Assembly (NCBI RefSeq): GCF_023205015.1
Contig: NZ_CP096258.1
Location: 1,302,001 to 1,366,000, forward strand
DNA length: 64,000 nt
Direction: 5' to 3'
Source of the DNA: Providencia rettgeri
Lineage (GTDB): Bacteria > Pseudomonadota > Gammaproteobacteria > Enterobacterales > Enterobacteriaceae
Program-made: the position numbers and the translations under genes
Shown here: piece by piece, positions 33,382 through 42,402 of the stretch
Layout: every line of letters starts with the position of its first letter
How positions within the stretch are numbered: the first letter of the stretch is position 1
The notes under the pieces: generated by a model
Database searches by the model: none
Told to the model about the DNA's origin: nothing
The model's input: the letters and a program-made list of their open reading frames with translations, nothing else

Positions 33382-34051
33382 AGTGTATTTTGTAACCGGA
33401 ACAGATACTGAAGTCGGAAAAACGGTGGTGAGCTGTGCTTTGTTGCAAGCTGCAGGGAAACAAGGTTGGAAAACAGTGGGTTATAAACCTGTCGCATCAG
33501 GAAGTGAACGCACGGCAGAGGGGCTACGTAATAGTGATGCGTTATTATTACAAGCCAATAGCCAGGTTAAATTACCCTATGAGGCGATTAACCCGATCGT
33601 ATTTGAGGCGCCAACTTCACCGCATATTATCAGTGAAGAATTAAATCAACCTATTGAATTTTCAGTGATAAATAAAGGTTTGGCTTATTTGAAGTCCCAA
33701 GCAGATTGGCTATTAGTGGAAGGTGCTGGTGGCTGGTATACCCCGTTATCCAGAGAAAAAACTTATGCAGATTGGGTGATTGAACAGCAGTTACCCGTTA
33801 TTTTGGTCGTTGGGGTTAAGTTAGGTTGTATAAATCATGCACTGTTAACCATGGAATCTATCAAAGCTTCAGGTTTATCAGTAGTAGGCTGGGTAGCCAA
33901 TGAAGTTGAACCTGCAGGCGTTTTCCAATCGCAATATTTGTCGACACTTAGTCGAATGATTAAAGCACCTTGTTTAGGCGTGATCCCGCACCAAAAAATA
34001 CTCAGTGGTCAATTAGGACGCTATTTGGATCTTTCTTTATTAACTATTTGA
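33374..34051 (+). CDS. bioD: dethiobiotin synthetase
   Basis: BioD closes the ureido ring of dethiobiotin using CO2 and ATP. The P-loop GTDTEVGKT is at residues 9-17, the DAPA-contact motif GYKPVASG follows near residue 36, and VEGAGGWYTPL lies near residue 116. The GTG start overlaps bioC by eight bases, which suggests coupling. The 225 residues match the E. coli length. It is the last gene of the bio operon. Confidence 0.96.
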   Translation: MTKVYFVTGTDTEVGKTVVSCALLQAAGKQGWKTVGYKPVASGSERTAEGLRNSDALLLQANSQVKLPYEAINPIVFEAPTSPHIISEELNQPIEFSVINKGLAYLKSQADWLLVEGAGGWYTPLSREKTYADWVIEQQLPVILVVGVKLGCINHALLTMESIKASGLSVVGWVANEVEPAGVFQSQYLSTLSRMIKAPCLGVIPHQKILSGQLGRYLDLSLLTI

Positions 34052-34074
34052 TTATATCAAAATAGACATGTTTT

Positions 34075-34106
34075 CCCCAAGCAACGTGAATGGCTTGGGG
34101 TTGTTC
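34075..34106 (+). terminator. terminator after bioD
   Basis: CCCCAAGC pairs perfectly with GCTTGGGG around a ten-base loop, followed by TTGTT. It lies 24 bases after the bioD stop. Confidence 0.75.
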
Positions 34107-34110
34107 GATT

Positions 34111-34138
34111 GTTAAAAAAGGATCCGATCTTTTTTAAC
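34111..34138. terminator. second palindrome after bioD
   Basis: GTTAAAAAA and TTTTTTAAC flank a GATC-C-GATC centre, with one extra G on the left arm. The A and T runs make it a plausible bidirectional back-up terminator. Confidence 0.6.
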
Positions 34139-34331
34139 GTTCTCAACTTAAATACTGTCAAGTTTTTCAGTAAAAATACCACTCAGATCTGAATAAAAAA
34201 TATAAAATCTGTTTTTCATCGCGGTTACTACGTAAAAATTTTTTCATTAAACTGCCATCTTTTTGTCATTTAGCTTTCATTGAACAAATCTTCAAGATCT
34301 CGTGAATCCATGAGCCGAAAGGGCTTCAAGA

Positions 34332-34356
34332 GTTATCCACCATTTCTGTGGATAAC
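34332..34356. promoter_or_regulatory. inverted pair of DnaA boxes upstream of uvrB
   Basis: GTTATCCAC and GTGGATAAC form a perfect inverted repeat with a seven-base spacer. The right arm reads TTATCCACA on the minus strand (34347-34355), a perfect DnaA box; the left arm TTATCCACC is one base off. Confidence 0.7.
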
Positions 34357-34625
34357 CTTGTGCATTAACGTTATAAAACAAGTTCTATGCTAGGTGGCAA
34401 GCGGCTTTGACTTTATTTGATGTGATTCTGGACTTTAAATTAATCTATAATAAATACAAATGGTTAAATAAAATCAAGACTTCAATTAGTATTTGAGATA
34501 CGGCATAAAAAGGCAATAGCATAAAATATAAAGTTTCAAAAAGGTCAAGTACTTTTTTGGGGATAACATTTTTATAAACATATCAGAACGGAGAATAACA
34601 GAAAATTTAGCTTCAATACTTGAAG

Positions 34626-34641
34626 CTGGTTTTTTATCCAG
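34626..34641. promoter_or_regulatory. LexA box of uvrB
   Basis: CTGGTTTTTTATCCAG fits CTG-N10-CAG and closely resembles the E. coli uvrB SOS box. It lies 36 bases before the uvrB start, so uvrB should be SOS-induced. Confidence 0.88.
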
Positions 34642-34677
34642 TATCATAATGGAAGAAACTAGTTAAGGGGCGTTAAT

Positions 34678-36696
34678 ATGAGTAAGGATTTTAAGCTGTA
34701 TTCTGATTTCCAGCCGAGAGGGGACCAGCCGGAAGCCATCCATAAACTAAGGGAAGGGCTACAAGATGGACTCGCTCATCAAACTCTATTAGGTGTAACC
34801 GGGTCCGGTAAGACGTTCACGATTGCCAACGTTATCGCGCAAGAGAACCGCCCTACCATGTTAATGGCGCATAATAAAACCTTAGCCGCACAGCTTTATA
34901 GCGAAATGAAAGCTTTCTTTCCAGACAACGCGGTGGAATATTTCGTTTCTTACTATGACTATTATCAGCCTGAAGCATACGTCCCAAGCTCAGATACTTT
35001 TATTGAAAAAGATGCCTCTGTAAACGAACACATTGAGCAAATGCGCCTATCTGCGACCAAAGCCTTACTCGAACGCCGAGATGTGATTGTGGTGGCTTCT
35101 GTGTCCGCTATTTACGGTTTGGGTGACCCAGATAGCTACTTAAAAATGATGTTGCACCTCACCGATGGCATGATCATCGACCAACGCTCAATTTTAAGGC
35201 GTTTAGCGGACTTGCAATATTCGCGTAATGACCAAGCTTTTACACGAGGGACTTTCCGTGTCCGTGGTGAGGTCATCGATATTTTTCCTGCAGAATCAGA
35301 CGAATATGCCTTACGTGTTGAGTTATTTGATGACGAAGTTGAACGGTTGTCATTATTTGACCCATTGACAGGGCAAATACAGCATCGTGTTCCTCGCTTT
35401 ACCGTTTATCCAAAAACGCACTATGTCACACCAAGAGAACGTATTCTTGAAGCCATGGAACAGATTAAGGTTGAATTGGCAGATAGGCGAAAAGTCTTAC
35501 TGGAAAACAATAAATTACTTGAAGAACAACGCATTACTCAACGAACACAATTTGACTTAGAAATGATGAATGAGCTCGGTTATTGTTCAGGAATCGAAAA
35601 CTATTCACGCTACTTATCCGGTCGTGCTCCCGGCGAGCCACCGCCGACATTATTTGATTATTTGCCTGCAGATGGCTTATTGGTGGTGGATGAGTCCCAC
35701 GTTACCATTCCGCAAATAGGTGCGATGTATAAAGGGGATCGTTCAAGAAAAGAGACCTTAGTGGAATATGGGTTTCGTCTCCCTTCTGCATTAGATAACC
35801 GTCCAATGCGCTTTGAAGAATTCGAGGCTTTAGCACCGCAAACTATTTACGTGTCGGCAACACCGGGTAACTATGAGCTCGATAAGTCAGGCAATGAAGT
35901 GATTGAACAAGTTGTTAGGCCAACAGGCTTACTTGACCCAATTATTGAAGTTCGCCCAGTTTCGACACAAGTGGATGATTTACTTTCTGAAATTCGTATA
36001 CGTGTGCAGAAAAATGAACGTGTATTAGTCACCACATTAACTAAACGCATGGCAGAGGATTTAACGGAATATCTTGAAGAGCACGGGGAGCGAGTACGCT
36101 ATCTTCACTCCGATATCGATACCGTTGAGCGCGTGGAAATTATTCGCGACCTGCGATTGGGTGAGTTTGATGTATTAGTCGGGATCAACTTGTTAAGAGA
36201 AGGTTTAGACATGCCAGAGGTATCGCTGGTGGCTATTTTGGATGCGGACAAAGAAGGTTTCTTGCGTTCAGAACGTTCGCTAATTCAAACCATAGGGCGT
36301 GCGGCTCGTAACTTAAATGGTAAGGCAATCCTCTATGGAGACAGGATCACCAACTCCATGCAAAAAGCGATCACAGAAACAGAACGTCGCCGAGCGAAAC
36401 AAATGGCGTTCAATGAAGAACATGGCATCATTCCACAAGGTTTGAATAAGAAAATCGGTGATATCCTACAGATTGGCCATAAAGTGGGCGGTAAAGGAAA
36501 AAGCCGTACGAAAGACAATGGCAAAAATAATAACTCGGTTGATATCCAATCACTGTCGACAAAAGAGTTGGAGCAACGGATTTCGCAGCTTGAAGCGCAA
36601 ATGTATAAGCATGCTCAAGACCTTGAATTTGAAGCGGCAGCGCGAGTCCGAGATGAATTGCAGGAGATACGCTCCCAGTTTATCGCTAATTCCTAA
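34678..36696 (+). CDS. uvrB: excinuclease ABC subunit B
   Basis: UvrB is the damage-verifying helicase-like subunit of nucleotide excision repair; it is loaded by UvrA and recruits UvrC. Walker A is GVTGSGKT at residues 39-46. The beta-hairpin region YYDYYQPEAYVP near residue 92 clamps damaged DNA. Helicase motifs DESH and QTIGRAARN follow, and a C-terminal UVR domain (about residues 630-665) ends the protein. The 672 residues match E. coli (673). Control is probably by LexA. Confidence 0.98.
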   Translation: MSKDFKLYSDFQPRGDQPEAIHKLREGLQDGLAHQTLLGVTGSGKTFTIANVIAQENRPTMLMAHNKTLAAQLYSEMKAFFPDNAVEYFVSYYDYYQPEAYVPSSDTFIEKDASVNEHIEQMRLSATKALLERRDVIVVASVSAIYGLGDPDSYLKMMLHLTDGMIIDQRSILRRLADLQYSRNDQAFTRGTFRVRGEVIDIFPAESDEYALRVELFDDEVERLSLFDPLTGQIQHRVPRFTVYPKTHYVTPRERILEAMEQIKVELADRRKVLLENNKLLEEQRITQRTQFDLEMMNELGYCSGIENYSRYLSGRAPGEPPPTLFDYLPADGLLVVDESHVTIPQIGAMYKGDRSRKETLVEYGFRLPSALDNRPMRFEEFEALAPQTIYVSATPGNYELDKSGNEVIEQVVRPTGLLDPIIEVRPVSTQVDDLLSEIRIRVQKNERVLVTTLTKRMAEDLTEYLEEHGERVRYLHSDIDTVERVEIIRDLRLGEFDVLVGINLLREGLDMPEVSLVAILDADKEGFLRSERSLIQTIGRAARNLNGKAILYGDRITNSMQKAITETERRRAKQMAFNEEHGIIPQGLNKKIGDILQIGHKVGGKGKSRTKDNGKNNNSVDIQSLSTKELEQRISQLEAQMYKHAQDLEFEAAARVRDELQEIRSQFIANS

Positions 36697-36705
36697 TTTT
36701 CATCA

Positions 36706-36827
36706 TTTTCTTCATACTTCACGCTGTAGGGGGTTGGTTTCGTTCAGTCACTCGGGTCACATATTTATGTATGCTCCCCGAGCTGCCTTCACTTGCCGCC
36801 TACCCACAACGCAAAGTATTTTGAAAA
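36706..36827. repeat. ERIC-like intergenic repeat, second copy
   Basis: The arms TTTTCTTCATACTTCACG and CGCAAAGTATTTTGAAAA are complementary with few mismatches, and the centre reads TCACATATTTATGTATGCTCC, as in the element near 28.9 kb. It begins 10 bases after the uvrB stop and may influence the 3' end of its message. Confidence 0.78.
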
Positions 36828-36885
36828 TAGATTTAGTGGAAATATGGGAAACATGGGAAACATAGGGCTAATTTTAGGGAAGGTT

Positions 36886-36912
36886 TTCCGCTGCGGGTAT
36901 TTAGCAGCGGAA
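36886..36912. terminator. hairpin between uvrB and the YvcK-like gene
   Basis: TTCCGCTGC pairs perfectly with GCAGCGGAA around a nine-base loop. It lies 10 bases beyond the end of the minus-strand gene. No T run is present on either side, so it is only a likely terminator. Confidence 0.5.
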
Positions 36913-36921
36913 TAAGAAAAA

Positions 36922-37830
36922 TTATAGCAAGTTGATGGTTTCTTCGATGGCTTGTAGTAACAGCTTTCTATCATGGCGATAGGGAATATCGTCAGCTTCG
37001 AGTACCCGTTGGATTATTTTACGCTCAGGGCTGATATTGCTTGTTTGTGTGCGAGGACCTAAGATCAACGCATCTATTTTTTGGCAGCCAATATAATGTT
37101 CCATCATTTTTAGTTTTTCAGGCAAAGACAGTTTTGCAGCTGGGGAACTGATTTCTTTTGCTAAATTGCCAATATAAATCATTGGGGCTTTACATTCGCG
37201 CAGTGCAGCCGCAATTTCATCCAAAAGCAGTAATGGCATTAAACTGGTAAAAAAACTGCCAGGGCCGATAATAATTAAATCTGCTTGGTGGATGGCTTGT
37301 AAGGCTTCTTTCGTTGCCTTGACGGTCGGGTACAAACGTAACTCTTGTGGGATTTCATGTAAGGCATCAACATTCACCTCACCGTATACTTCATTGCCCA
37401 TTTCATCGATAGCCATTAAATCAACAGGAGACTCCGACATTGGGATCAACTGCGCATCAACTTTTAGCATATTGCGGATAAGATTTATGGCTTCTAGCGG
37501 GCGTACACTTAGGTGGTCTAATGATTTTAACATTAAATTACCTAAATTATGGCCTGAAAGTTCGCCATTACCGCTGAAACGGTATTCAAACATCGCTGAA
37601 GCAATAGATGGCTCAGTAATTAGCTGATTCAAACAGTTACGCATATCTCCCCAAGCGATCCCGCCTTCGGAACGACGAATACGACCTGTAGAGCCTCCAT
37701 TATCGGTTGTGGTGACAATACCCGTTAAACGAGAACCTAAAGAAGAAAGTGAAGACATCACGCGACCAAGTCCATGCCCGCCCCCAAGAGCGACAACATG
37801 CCTAAGATCCGCCAGACTGCAATTCGGCAT
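36922..37830 (-). CDS. ybhK: YvcK/CofD-like protein (gluconeogenesis factor)
   Basis: The 302-residue cytoplasmic protein is the enteric member of the YvcK family, which in Bacillus binds UDP-sugars and is needed for growth on gluconeogenic substrates and for cell shape. Its role in enterics is not established. The N-terminal VVALGGGHGLGRVMSSLSS and TTTDNGGSTGRIRR motifs are diagnostic, and LIIIGPGSFFTSLMPLLL lies near residue 190. AGGA lies seven bases before the ATG. It stands between uvrB and moa, as in E. coli. Confidence 0.93.
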   Translation of the reverse strand: MPNCSLADLRHVVALGGGHGLGRVMSSLSSLGSRLTGIVTTTDNGGSTGRIRRSEGGIAWGDMRNCLNQLITEPSIASAMFEYRFSGNGELSGHNLGNLMLKSLDHLSVRPLEAINLIRNMLKVDAQLIPMSESPVDLMAIDEMGNEVYGEVNVDALHEIPQELRLYPTVKATKEALQAIHQADLIIIGPGSFFTSLMPLLLLDEIAAALRECKAPMIYIGNLAKEISSPAAKLSLPEKLKMMEHYIGCQKIDALILGPRTQTSNISPERKIIQRVLEADDIPYRHDRKLLLQAIEETINLL

Positions 37831-38084
37831 AGTGTTCCTATATCAGTTAATTTCCAGTACTTATAAAAGCAAGTAAACCAGCGAGTTACGAAATGTGTTT
37901 TTTACACTAAAGCCCGTTTTATAGCGACTAAAATAAATTGGGCGTTAATCTATCATAAAACATCATTCTTAGCTTAAGTACTGTGACAAAAAACAATAAA
38001 AGAGAGGATTCTGTATTGATGTTGCCCTTAGACGGAAAAATACGCGCGAGAGTTTTCATTTTAAATTATTATCTATATTATGTA

Positions 38085-38103
38085 AATAATTCTCATTTTC
38101 ATT
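38085..38103. promoter_or_regulatory. Fur-like box before the sigma factor gene
   Basis: AATAATTCTCATTTTCATT, read on the minus strand as AATGAAAATGAGAATTATT, resembles the Fur consensus GATAATGATAATCATTATC. It ends 19 bases before the start of the ECF sigma gene, as expected for an iron-repressed regulator. Confidence 0.7.
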
Positions 38104-38122
38104 GTTTATTTTGTGGATCAAT

Positions 38123-38620
38123 ATGTCTGATTCAGAATTACAGCGTCTGTTTGCTCGCCATTCGTCGTCGTTATGCCGTTATCTGAACATCTACCTTAAA
38201 GACCATAGTTTAAGTATGGATATCACGCAGGAAAGCTTTGCTCGGTTGGCCGAGTTGATGAAAAATCCCGCCATTCAAGATTTTGAGGCTTATTTGTATC
38301 GAATTGCGAAAAACCTGATGGTCGACCATTTCCGCCTACAGAAAAAACAACGATTAATGGCGATCAGTGACCAACAGTGGGAAGAGATCCCATCGCGGGT
38401 GAAAGGCCTTGAAGCTACCGTTATTTATGATCAACAACTAGAACAAATTCAGAAAATTATTCAAACTTTGCCATTCAGGACTCAGGAGATATTTCGCTTG
38501 CATCGAGAAGAAGGATTAACCCAAACGGAAGTGGCGCAGCATTTAAATATTTCATTAAGTACAGTCGAAAAACATTTAGCCAATGCATTGGCAATGCTAA
38601 TTCATAAATGGAGAGACTAG
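38123..38620 (+). CDS. ECF RNA polymerase sigma factor, FecI/HasI-like
   Basis: This 165-residue protein has the two domains of a FecI-type sigma factor: region 2 at about residues 8-70 (DITQESFARLAELM, AYLYRIAKNLMVDHFR) and region 4 at about 110-160 (LPFRTQEIFRLHREEGLTQ then TEVAQHLNISLSTVEKHL). The start at 38123 (MSDSELQRL) is preferred; an upstream ATG at 38102 overlaps the Fur-like box. It is followed at once by a FecR-type regulator and a HasR-like receptor, so it most likely transcribes the receptor gene when haem is bound outside. In Serratia the counterpart is HasI. Confidence 0.87.
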   Translation: MSDSELQRLFARHSSSLCRYLNIYLKDHSLSMDITQESFARLAELMKNPAIQDFEAYLYRIAKNLMVDHFRLQKKQRLMAISDQQWEEIPSRVKGLEATVIYDQQLEQIQKIIQTLPFRTQEIFRLHREEGLTQTEVAQHLNISLSTVEKHLANALAMLIHKWRD

Positions 38621-38622
38621 TC

Positions 38623-39564
38623 ATGAAGCCATCTGATAGTCCATCTGAAATTGAAAACAAAGCCGCAATGTGGGTTGTGAAAACAACGCATCGCGAGTTG
38701 ACGCCGCAAGAGAATGAAGCATTTCAGTCTTGGCTCAATGCGTCAGAACAACATGTATCAGCTTACTACCGTGCTCGGCAATTATGGGCACTAACGGCGA
38801 GTAAACCGCGACAACAAACAGCAGAAAATCAACAGGCAATGAAAAAAAAGAGACGCCCTCGCTATGTTGGTTTATCGATCGCCGCGGCTGTGCTAGTGAG
38901 TGTGTTATCCATGTCAATTTGGTATTTTCAATATACACAGCAAGTGGATTACTATGCGAAAACCGGTGAAATACAGCATATCACCTTACCGGATGGTAGC
39001 CGTGTAGATCTCGACAGTGGCGCACAGTTGCAATTAGCGTTTAACTCGCAGTACCGGCAAGTCAATTTGTTACGGGGGCGTGCTTACTTCACCGTCGCAC
39101 CCAAAACGAGTACGGAACCAAGGCCTTTTCAGGTTATGGCGAAAAATGGCATAACTCAGGCGCTTGGCACTGAATTTTCAGTTGATAATGAAAATAGCGA
39201 AGTGGCGGTCAGTGTTTACCAACACAGTGTAAAGGTGTCGCTATTATCAGGGCAGGAAATGGTTATTCCAGCAGGAAACGCCACACAATATCAGTCAGAG
39301 ATAACACCTATGACTCCTATGGTTAACTCGCATTCTACAGTATGGCGCGAAGGGCAAATTATTTTTCAACAGAAAACATTTTCAGAAGTTATCGCTGCAA
39401 TAAATCGTTACCGAGACAAGCAAATTATTTTGTTGGCTGATAAACGAGCAGATCACATTAGTGGTGTATTACAAATTAGCACGCTCGATAGTGGGCTAAC
39501 GCATCTGGCATCATCGTACAATCTATCTGTTTATGAAATTCCATTTTTTACTTTAATTTATTGA
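38623..39564 (+). CDS. FecR/HasS-family anti-sigma factor
   Basis: The 313-residue protein is a single-span inner-membrane signal transducer. The N-terminal cytoplasmic domain (about residues 12-60, with AAMWVVKTTHRELTPQENEAF) binds the sigma factor. A helix at about residues 83-105 crosses the membrane. The periplasmic FecR domain (DGSRVDLDSGAQLQLAF, RGRAYFTVAP) receives the signal from the receptor. A short C-terminal STN-like part follows. GGAGAG at 38610-38615 supports the ATG at 38623. It begins two bases after the sigma gene stop. Confidence 0.87.
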   Translation: MKPSDSPSEIENKAAMWVVKTTHRELTPQENEAFQSWLNASEQHVSAYYRARQLWALTASKPRQQTAENQQAMKKKRRPRYVGLSIAAAVLVSVLSMSIWYFQYTQQVDYYAKTGEIQHITLPDGSRVDLDSGAQLQLAFNSQYRQVNLLRGRAYFTVAPKTSTEPRPFQVMAKNGITQALGTEFSVDNENSEVAVSVYQHSVKVSLLSGQEMVIPAGNATQYQSEITPMTPMVNSHSTVWREGQIIFQQKTFSEVIAAINRYRDKQIILLADKRADHISGVLQISTLDSGLTHLASSYNLSVYEIPFFTLIY

Positions 39565-39666
39565 TTATAAATAATTAATATTGATGTAGATAAATAATGA
39601 ATAATTTTTATAAAAATTTATTTACGGGTTTTCCTAATCCCTACGTCTTAACCTAAGTGATTATGA

Positions 39667-39685
39667 TTTTTATTACCATTATCAT
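39667..39685. promoter_or_regulatory. Fur-like box before the haem receptor gene
   Basis: TTTTATTACCATTATCATT reads AATGATAATGGTAATAAAA on the minus strand, close to the Fur consensus. It ends 14 bases before the receptor start, so it could overlap the ribosome site or a FecI-type promoter. Confidence 0.68.
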
Positions 39686-39699
39686 TTTAGGGATGGGAA

Positions 39700-42366
39700 A
39701 TGACTCAAAAAAAGCACCACTATAAAAAAGCAACACTTTGTGTTCACCTTGCATTATTTACGTTACCTGCATTTTCGTTCTTTAATCTAGCACAGGCAAA
39801 CCCAGCGGTAGCGCCTACACAACAAGAAGTCGCCTTTTCTGTTGCAGCGGGCTCGCTTGAAAACAGCTTGCTTCAGTTCGCCCAGCAAGCAAAGGTAGAA
39901 ATTATTATTCAGAGCCGAGAAATTAATGGTCTACAAAGTCAGGGCTTGAAGGGGAGCTTTACGCCACAGGAGGGGCTACGCCGATTAATCGGTTCAAACC
40001 CTGTGCAATATCAGTGGCAAAATAACCGGATTACTATTGAGCGTATTGCGCCTGCTACCAGTGATCCAGTGATTGAGTTAGACAATATTACCGTCACAGC
40101 AAGCCAGATCCAGCAAGGGGACTGGGTATATAACAGTCCATCGTCCGTCAGTGTGATCAGTAAAAAACAAATTGATGACCGCCCACCAAAGCACATAGCC
40201 GATGTGCTAGAACTCACGACAGGCGTCTATTCGAGTGTTAGCCAGCAAGACCCTTCCTTATCTGTGAATATCCGAGGGATACAGGATTATGGTCGCGTGA
40301 ATATGAATATCGATGGTATGCGGCAAAACTTTCAAAAAAGTGGCCACGGGCAGCGCAATGGTTCTATGTATATCGATTCAGAACTGCTTTCTGGAGTGGA
40401 AATACAGAAGGGCAATACGAGTGGAATGGGGAGTGGTGGAACCTTAGGGGGAGTAGCGACATTCAATACGGTCAACGCGTCTGATTTTTTATCAAAAGAT
40501 AAAACCTTTGGAGGAAAATTGCATGCGAGTACAGGGTCAAATAATACGCACTTTATTGGTAGCAGTGTGCTGGCATTAGGGAATGAAAAAGCGGATTTAC
40601 TGTTTGCGGCAAGTGAACGGCGTCTTGGGGATTATAAACCGGGAACTCACGGTAATATTGGTAATATACGTGTCAACAATGGAGCCGGACATTACGATGA
40701 ACTTGCGAACCAATTAAAGCACACTCGCATTAATGACAGTAATTACAGAATGACCTCTTATCTGGCAAAAGCCGGTTGGAATATCAGTGATGAGCAGCGT
40801 TTGCAATTTAATTACTTAGAAACCAAAGTGGCCACGCCAAATGCAGGAACATTAACGAACTTAGGTGGTACATGGCCCTACAAGTTAGGGTGGAAAAGTA
40901 GCGGTTTCAGTGATGTAACCGCCAAAAATTATTCTCTTGATTACACCCAATTTAGCGATAACCCATGGAGCACTGAGTTAAAGGGAAAAGTGTATTTTGT
41001 TGATACAAAAGACAACACAGACACCTATTCCACAAGCCAAATTTATAATAATGGCTACCAGATGGACACGCGAGTCAAAACGGTAGGGGTACAGCTTGAA
41101 AACCATTCAGAAGTTGAATTTAACCATAACAATGTATTAAAAGCACATTATGGTTTGGAAACCTTTCAAGACAAAGCGAGTAGTAGTTCAACACGTGAAG
41201 CGGCGAGTGGCGTGACACCGGATGGAAAGCGTTCATTGAGCTCGTTATTTACTAATTTAACCTATGAATACGATGATTGGTTAACATTAGAGGGGGGAAT
41301 GCGTTATGACCATTATTCTCTCAAAGGACAAACCAGTATGCGTTATGGCGTACTTCCTTATACTAAAGATAATCCATGTACAGGAAGACGGTTACGTGAT
41401 TGCAAAGTTGTTATGACGACTGAGAGTTGGGACGTTGATAACTCAGAAGGGGCATTTTCACCCCATATTCGTTTAGCGGTACGCCCTAATCTTGAGTGGA
41501 TGGAATTATTTACCAGCTATGGGCGATCATGGCGCCCGCCTGCCATTACAGAAACGTTAACCACAGGAAGTGCTCACAGTAGTTCGACCCAATTCCCGAA
41601 TCCGTATTTAAAACCTGAGCGTTCAAATGCTTGGGAGGTGGGAATGAACATCAATTATCCGCAATTGTTCATTGAAGAAGACCGATTTGTCGCGAAAATT
41701 GCCTATTTTGATACCCGAGTGGATAACTACATTAATTTAGCAATTGACCGTAAAAAACCAGGGATGGTTAGCCCTAATATTGGTAATGCCGCATACAGCA
41801 ATAACTTGGTTGCAACCCGTTTTAGAGGGTTTGAATACCAACTGAATTATGATGCTGGTTTTGTGTATGCAGACCTGACCTTTACCCACATGATCGGCAA
41901 AAATAAATTCTGTTCACGGCCCGCATGGTTAGGTGGCGTATTGAAGTATGGCGAAGACGTTGGCCCCGGTAACTGGTATGTTGAGCCAAATGAAGCATCA
42001 AATAACCATGTGGATTGTGATAGCAGCGCCATTTTTAGTAGTGCTGCGAATTTACCCGGTGACCGTGGTTCCTTTACATTAGGAGGGCGAGCGTTTGATA
42101 GAAAACTCGATGGGGGAATGGTCATTCGCTTTACACCTGGTTTTCAAGACTATTCAACAGGCTCTAATTCCCCTTACTTAGCCGACTGGCCTAAATATAC
42201 ACTGATTGATTTATATGCAAGTTATGCATTAACTGACAATTTAACGATCCGAGGAAATGTCGAGAACTTGACCAATCGAGCGTATGTCGTTAGTTACGGG
42301 GAAAGTTTGGCGAATACCTTAGGCCGAGGACGAACGGTATCGGGAGGGATAGAGTACCGTTTCTAA
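39700..42366 (+). CDS. TonB-dependent haem receptor, HasR-like, with signalling domain
   Basis: The 888-residue outer-membrane receptor has a signal peptide ending LAQA near residue 33, an STN signalling domain at about residues 42-110, a TonB-box-like ITVTAS, a plug domain to about residue 255, and a 22-strand barrel ending in YRF. Haem-receptor features are the plug histidine near residue 216 (SGHGQRNG) and, in a loop, WRPP, a histidine near 626 (GSAHSSS) and NPYL, the FRAP-His-NPNL arrangement. The plug sequence is close to what I know of HasR. It should import haem and signal through the two upstream genes. No haemophore gene hasA lies next to it. Confidence 0.87.
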   Translation: MTQKKHHYKKATLCVHLALFTLPAFSFFNLAQANPAVAPTQQEVAFSVAAGSLENSLLQFAQQAKVEIIIQSREINGLQSQGLKGSFTPQEGLRRLIGSNPVQYQWQNNRITIERIAPATSDPVIELDNITVTASQIQQGDWVYNSPSSVSVISKKQIDDRPPKHIADVLELTTGVYSSVSQQDPSLSVNIRGIQDYGRVNMNIDGMRQNFQKSGHGQRNGSMYIDSELLSGVEIQKGNTSGMGSGGTLGGVATFNTVNASDFLSKDKTFGGKLHASTGSNNTHFIGSSVLALGNEKADLLFAASERRLGDYKPGTHGNIGNIRVNNGAGHYDELANQLKHTRINDSNYRMTSYLAKAGWNISDEQRLQFNYLETKVATPNAGTLTNLGGTWPYKLGWKSSGFSDVTAKNYSLDYTQFSDNPWSTELKGKVYFVDTKDNTDTYSTSQIYNNGYQMDTRVKTVGVQLENHSEVEFNHNNVLKAHYGLETFQDKASSSSTREAASGVTPDGKRSLSSLFTNLTYEYDDWLTLEGGMRYDHYSLKGQTSMRYGVLPYTKDNPCTGRRLRDCKVVMTTESWDVDNSEGAFSPHIRLAVRPNLEWMELFTSYGRSWRPPAITETLTTGSAHSSSTQFPNPYLKPERSNAWEVGMNINYPQLFIEEDRFVAKIAYFDTRVDNYINLAIDRKKPGMVSPNIGNAAYSNNLVATRFRGFEYQLNYDAGFVYADLTFTHMIGKNKFCSRPAWLGGVLKYGEDVGPGNWYVEPNEASNNHVDCDSSAIFSSAANLPGDRGSFTLGGRAFDRKLDGGMVIRFTPGFQDYSTGSNSPYLADWPKYTLIDLYASYALTDNLTIRGNVENLTNRAYVVSYGESLANTLGRGRTVSGGIEYRF

Positions 42367-42367
42367 A

Positions 42368-42402
42368 TACACGTCATACTTTACGCTGTGGCGTTTTGGT
42401 TA
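42368..42402. repeat. truncated ERIC-like left end
   Basis: CGTCATACTTTACGCTGTGG resembles the left arm of the two complete ERIC-like elements in this window, but the centre and right arm are missing. It is probably a decayed copy just after the receptor stop. Confidence 0.5.

Larger units (their letters stand above)
34139..34677. other. uvrB upstream region
   Basis: About 540 AT-rich bases hold no gene I can support. They contain paired DnaA boxes near 34340 and a LexA box near 34630. In E. coli the uvrB upstream region also has several promoters, a LexA site and DnaA sites. Confidence 0.65.

Noticed and set aside
36844..36861. Tandem ATGGGAAAC repeat after uvrB
   Set aside because: Only two units of nine bases; too short to be called a repeat locus.
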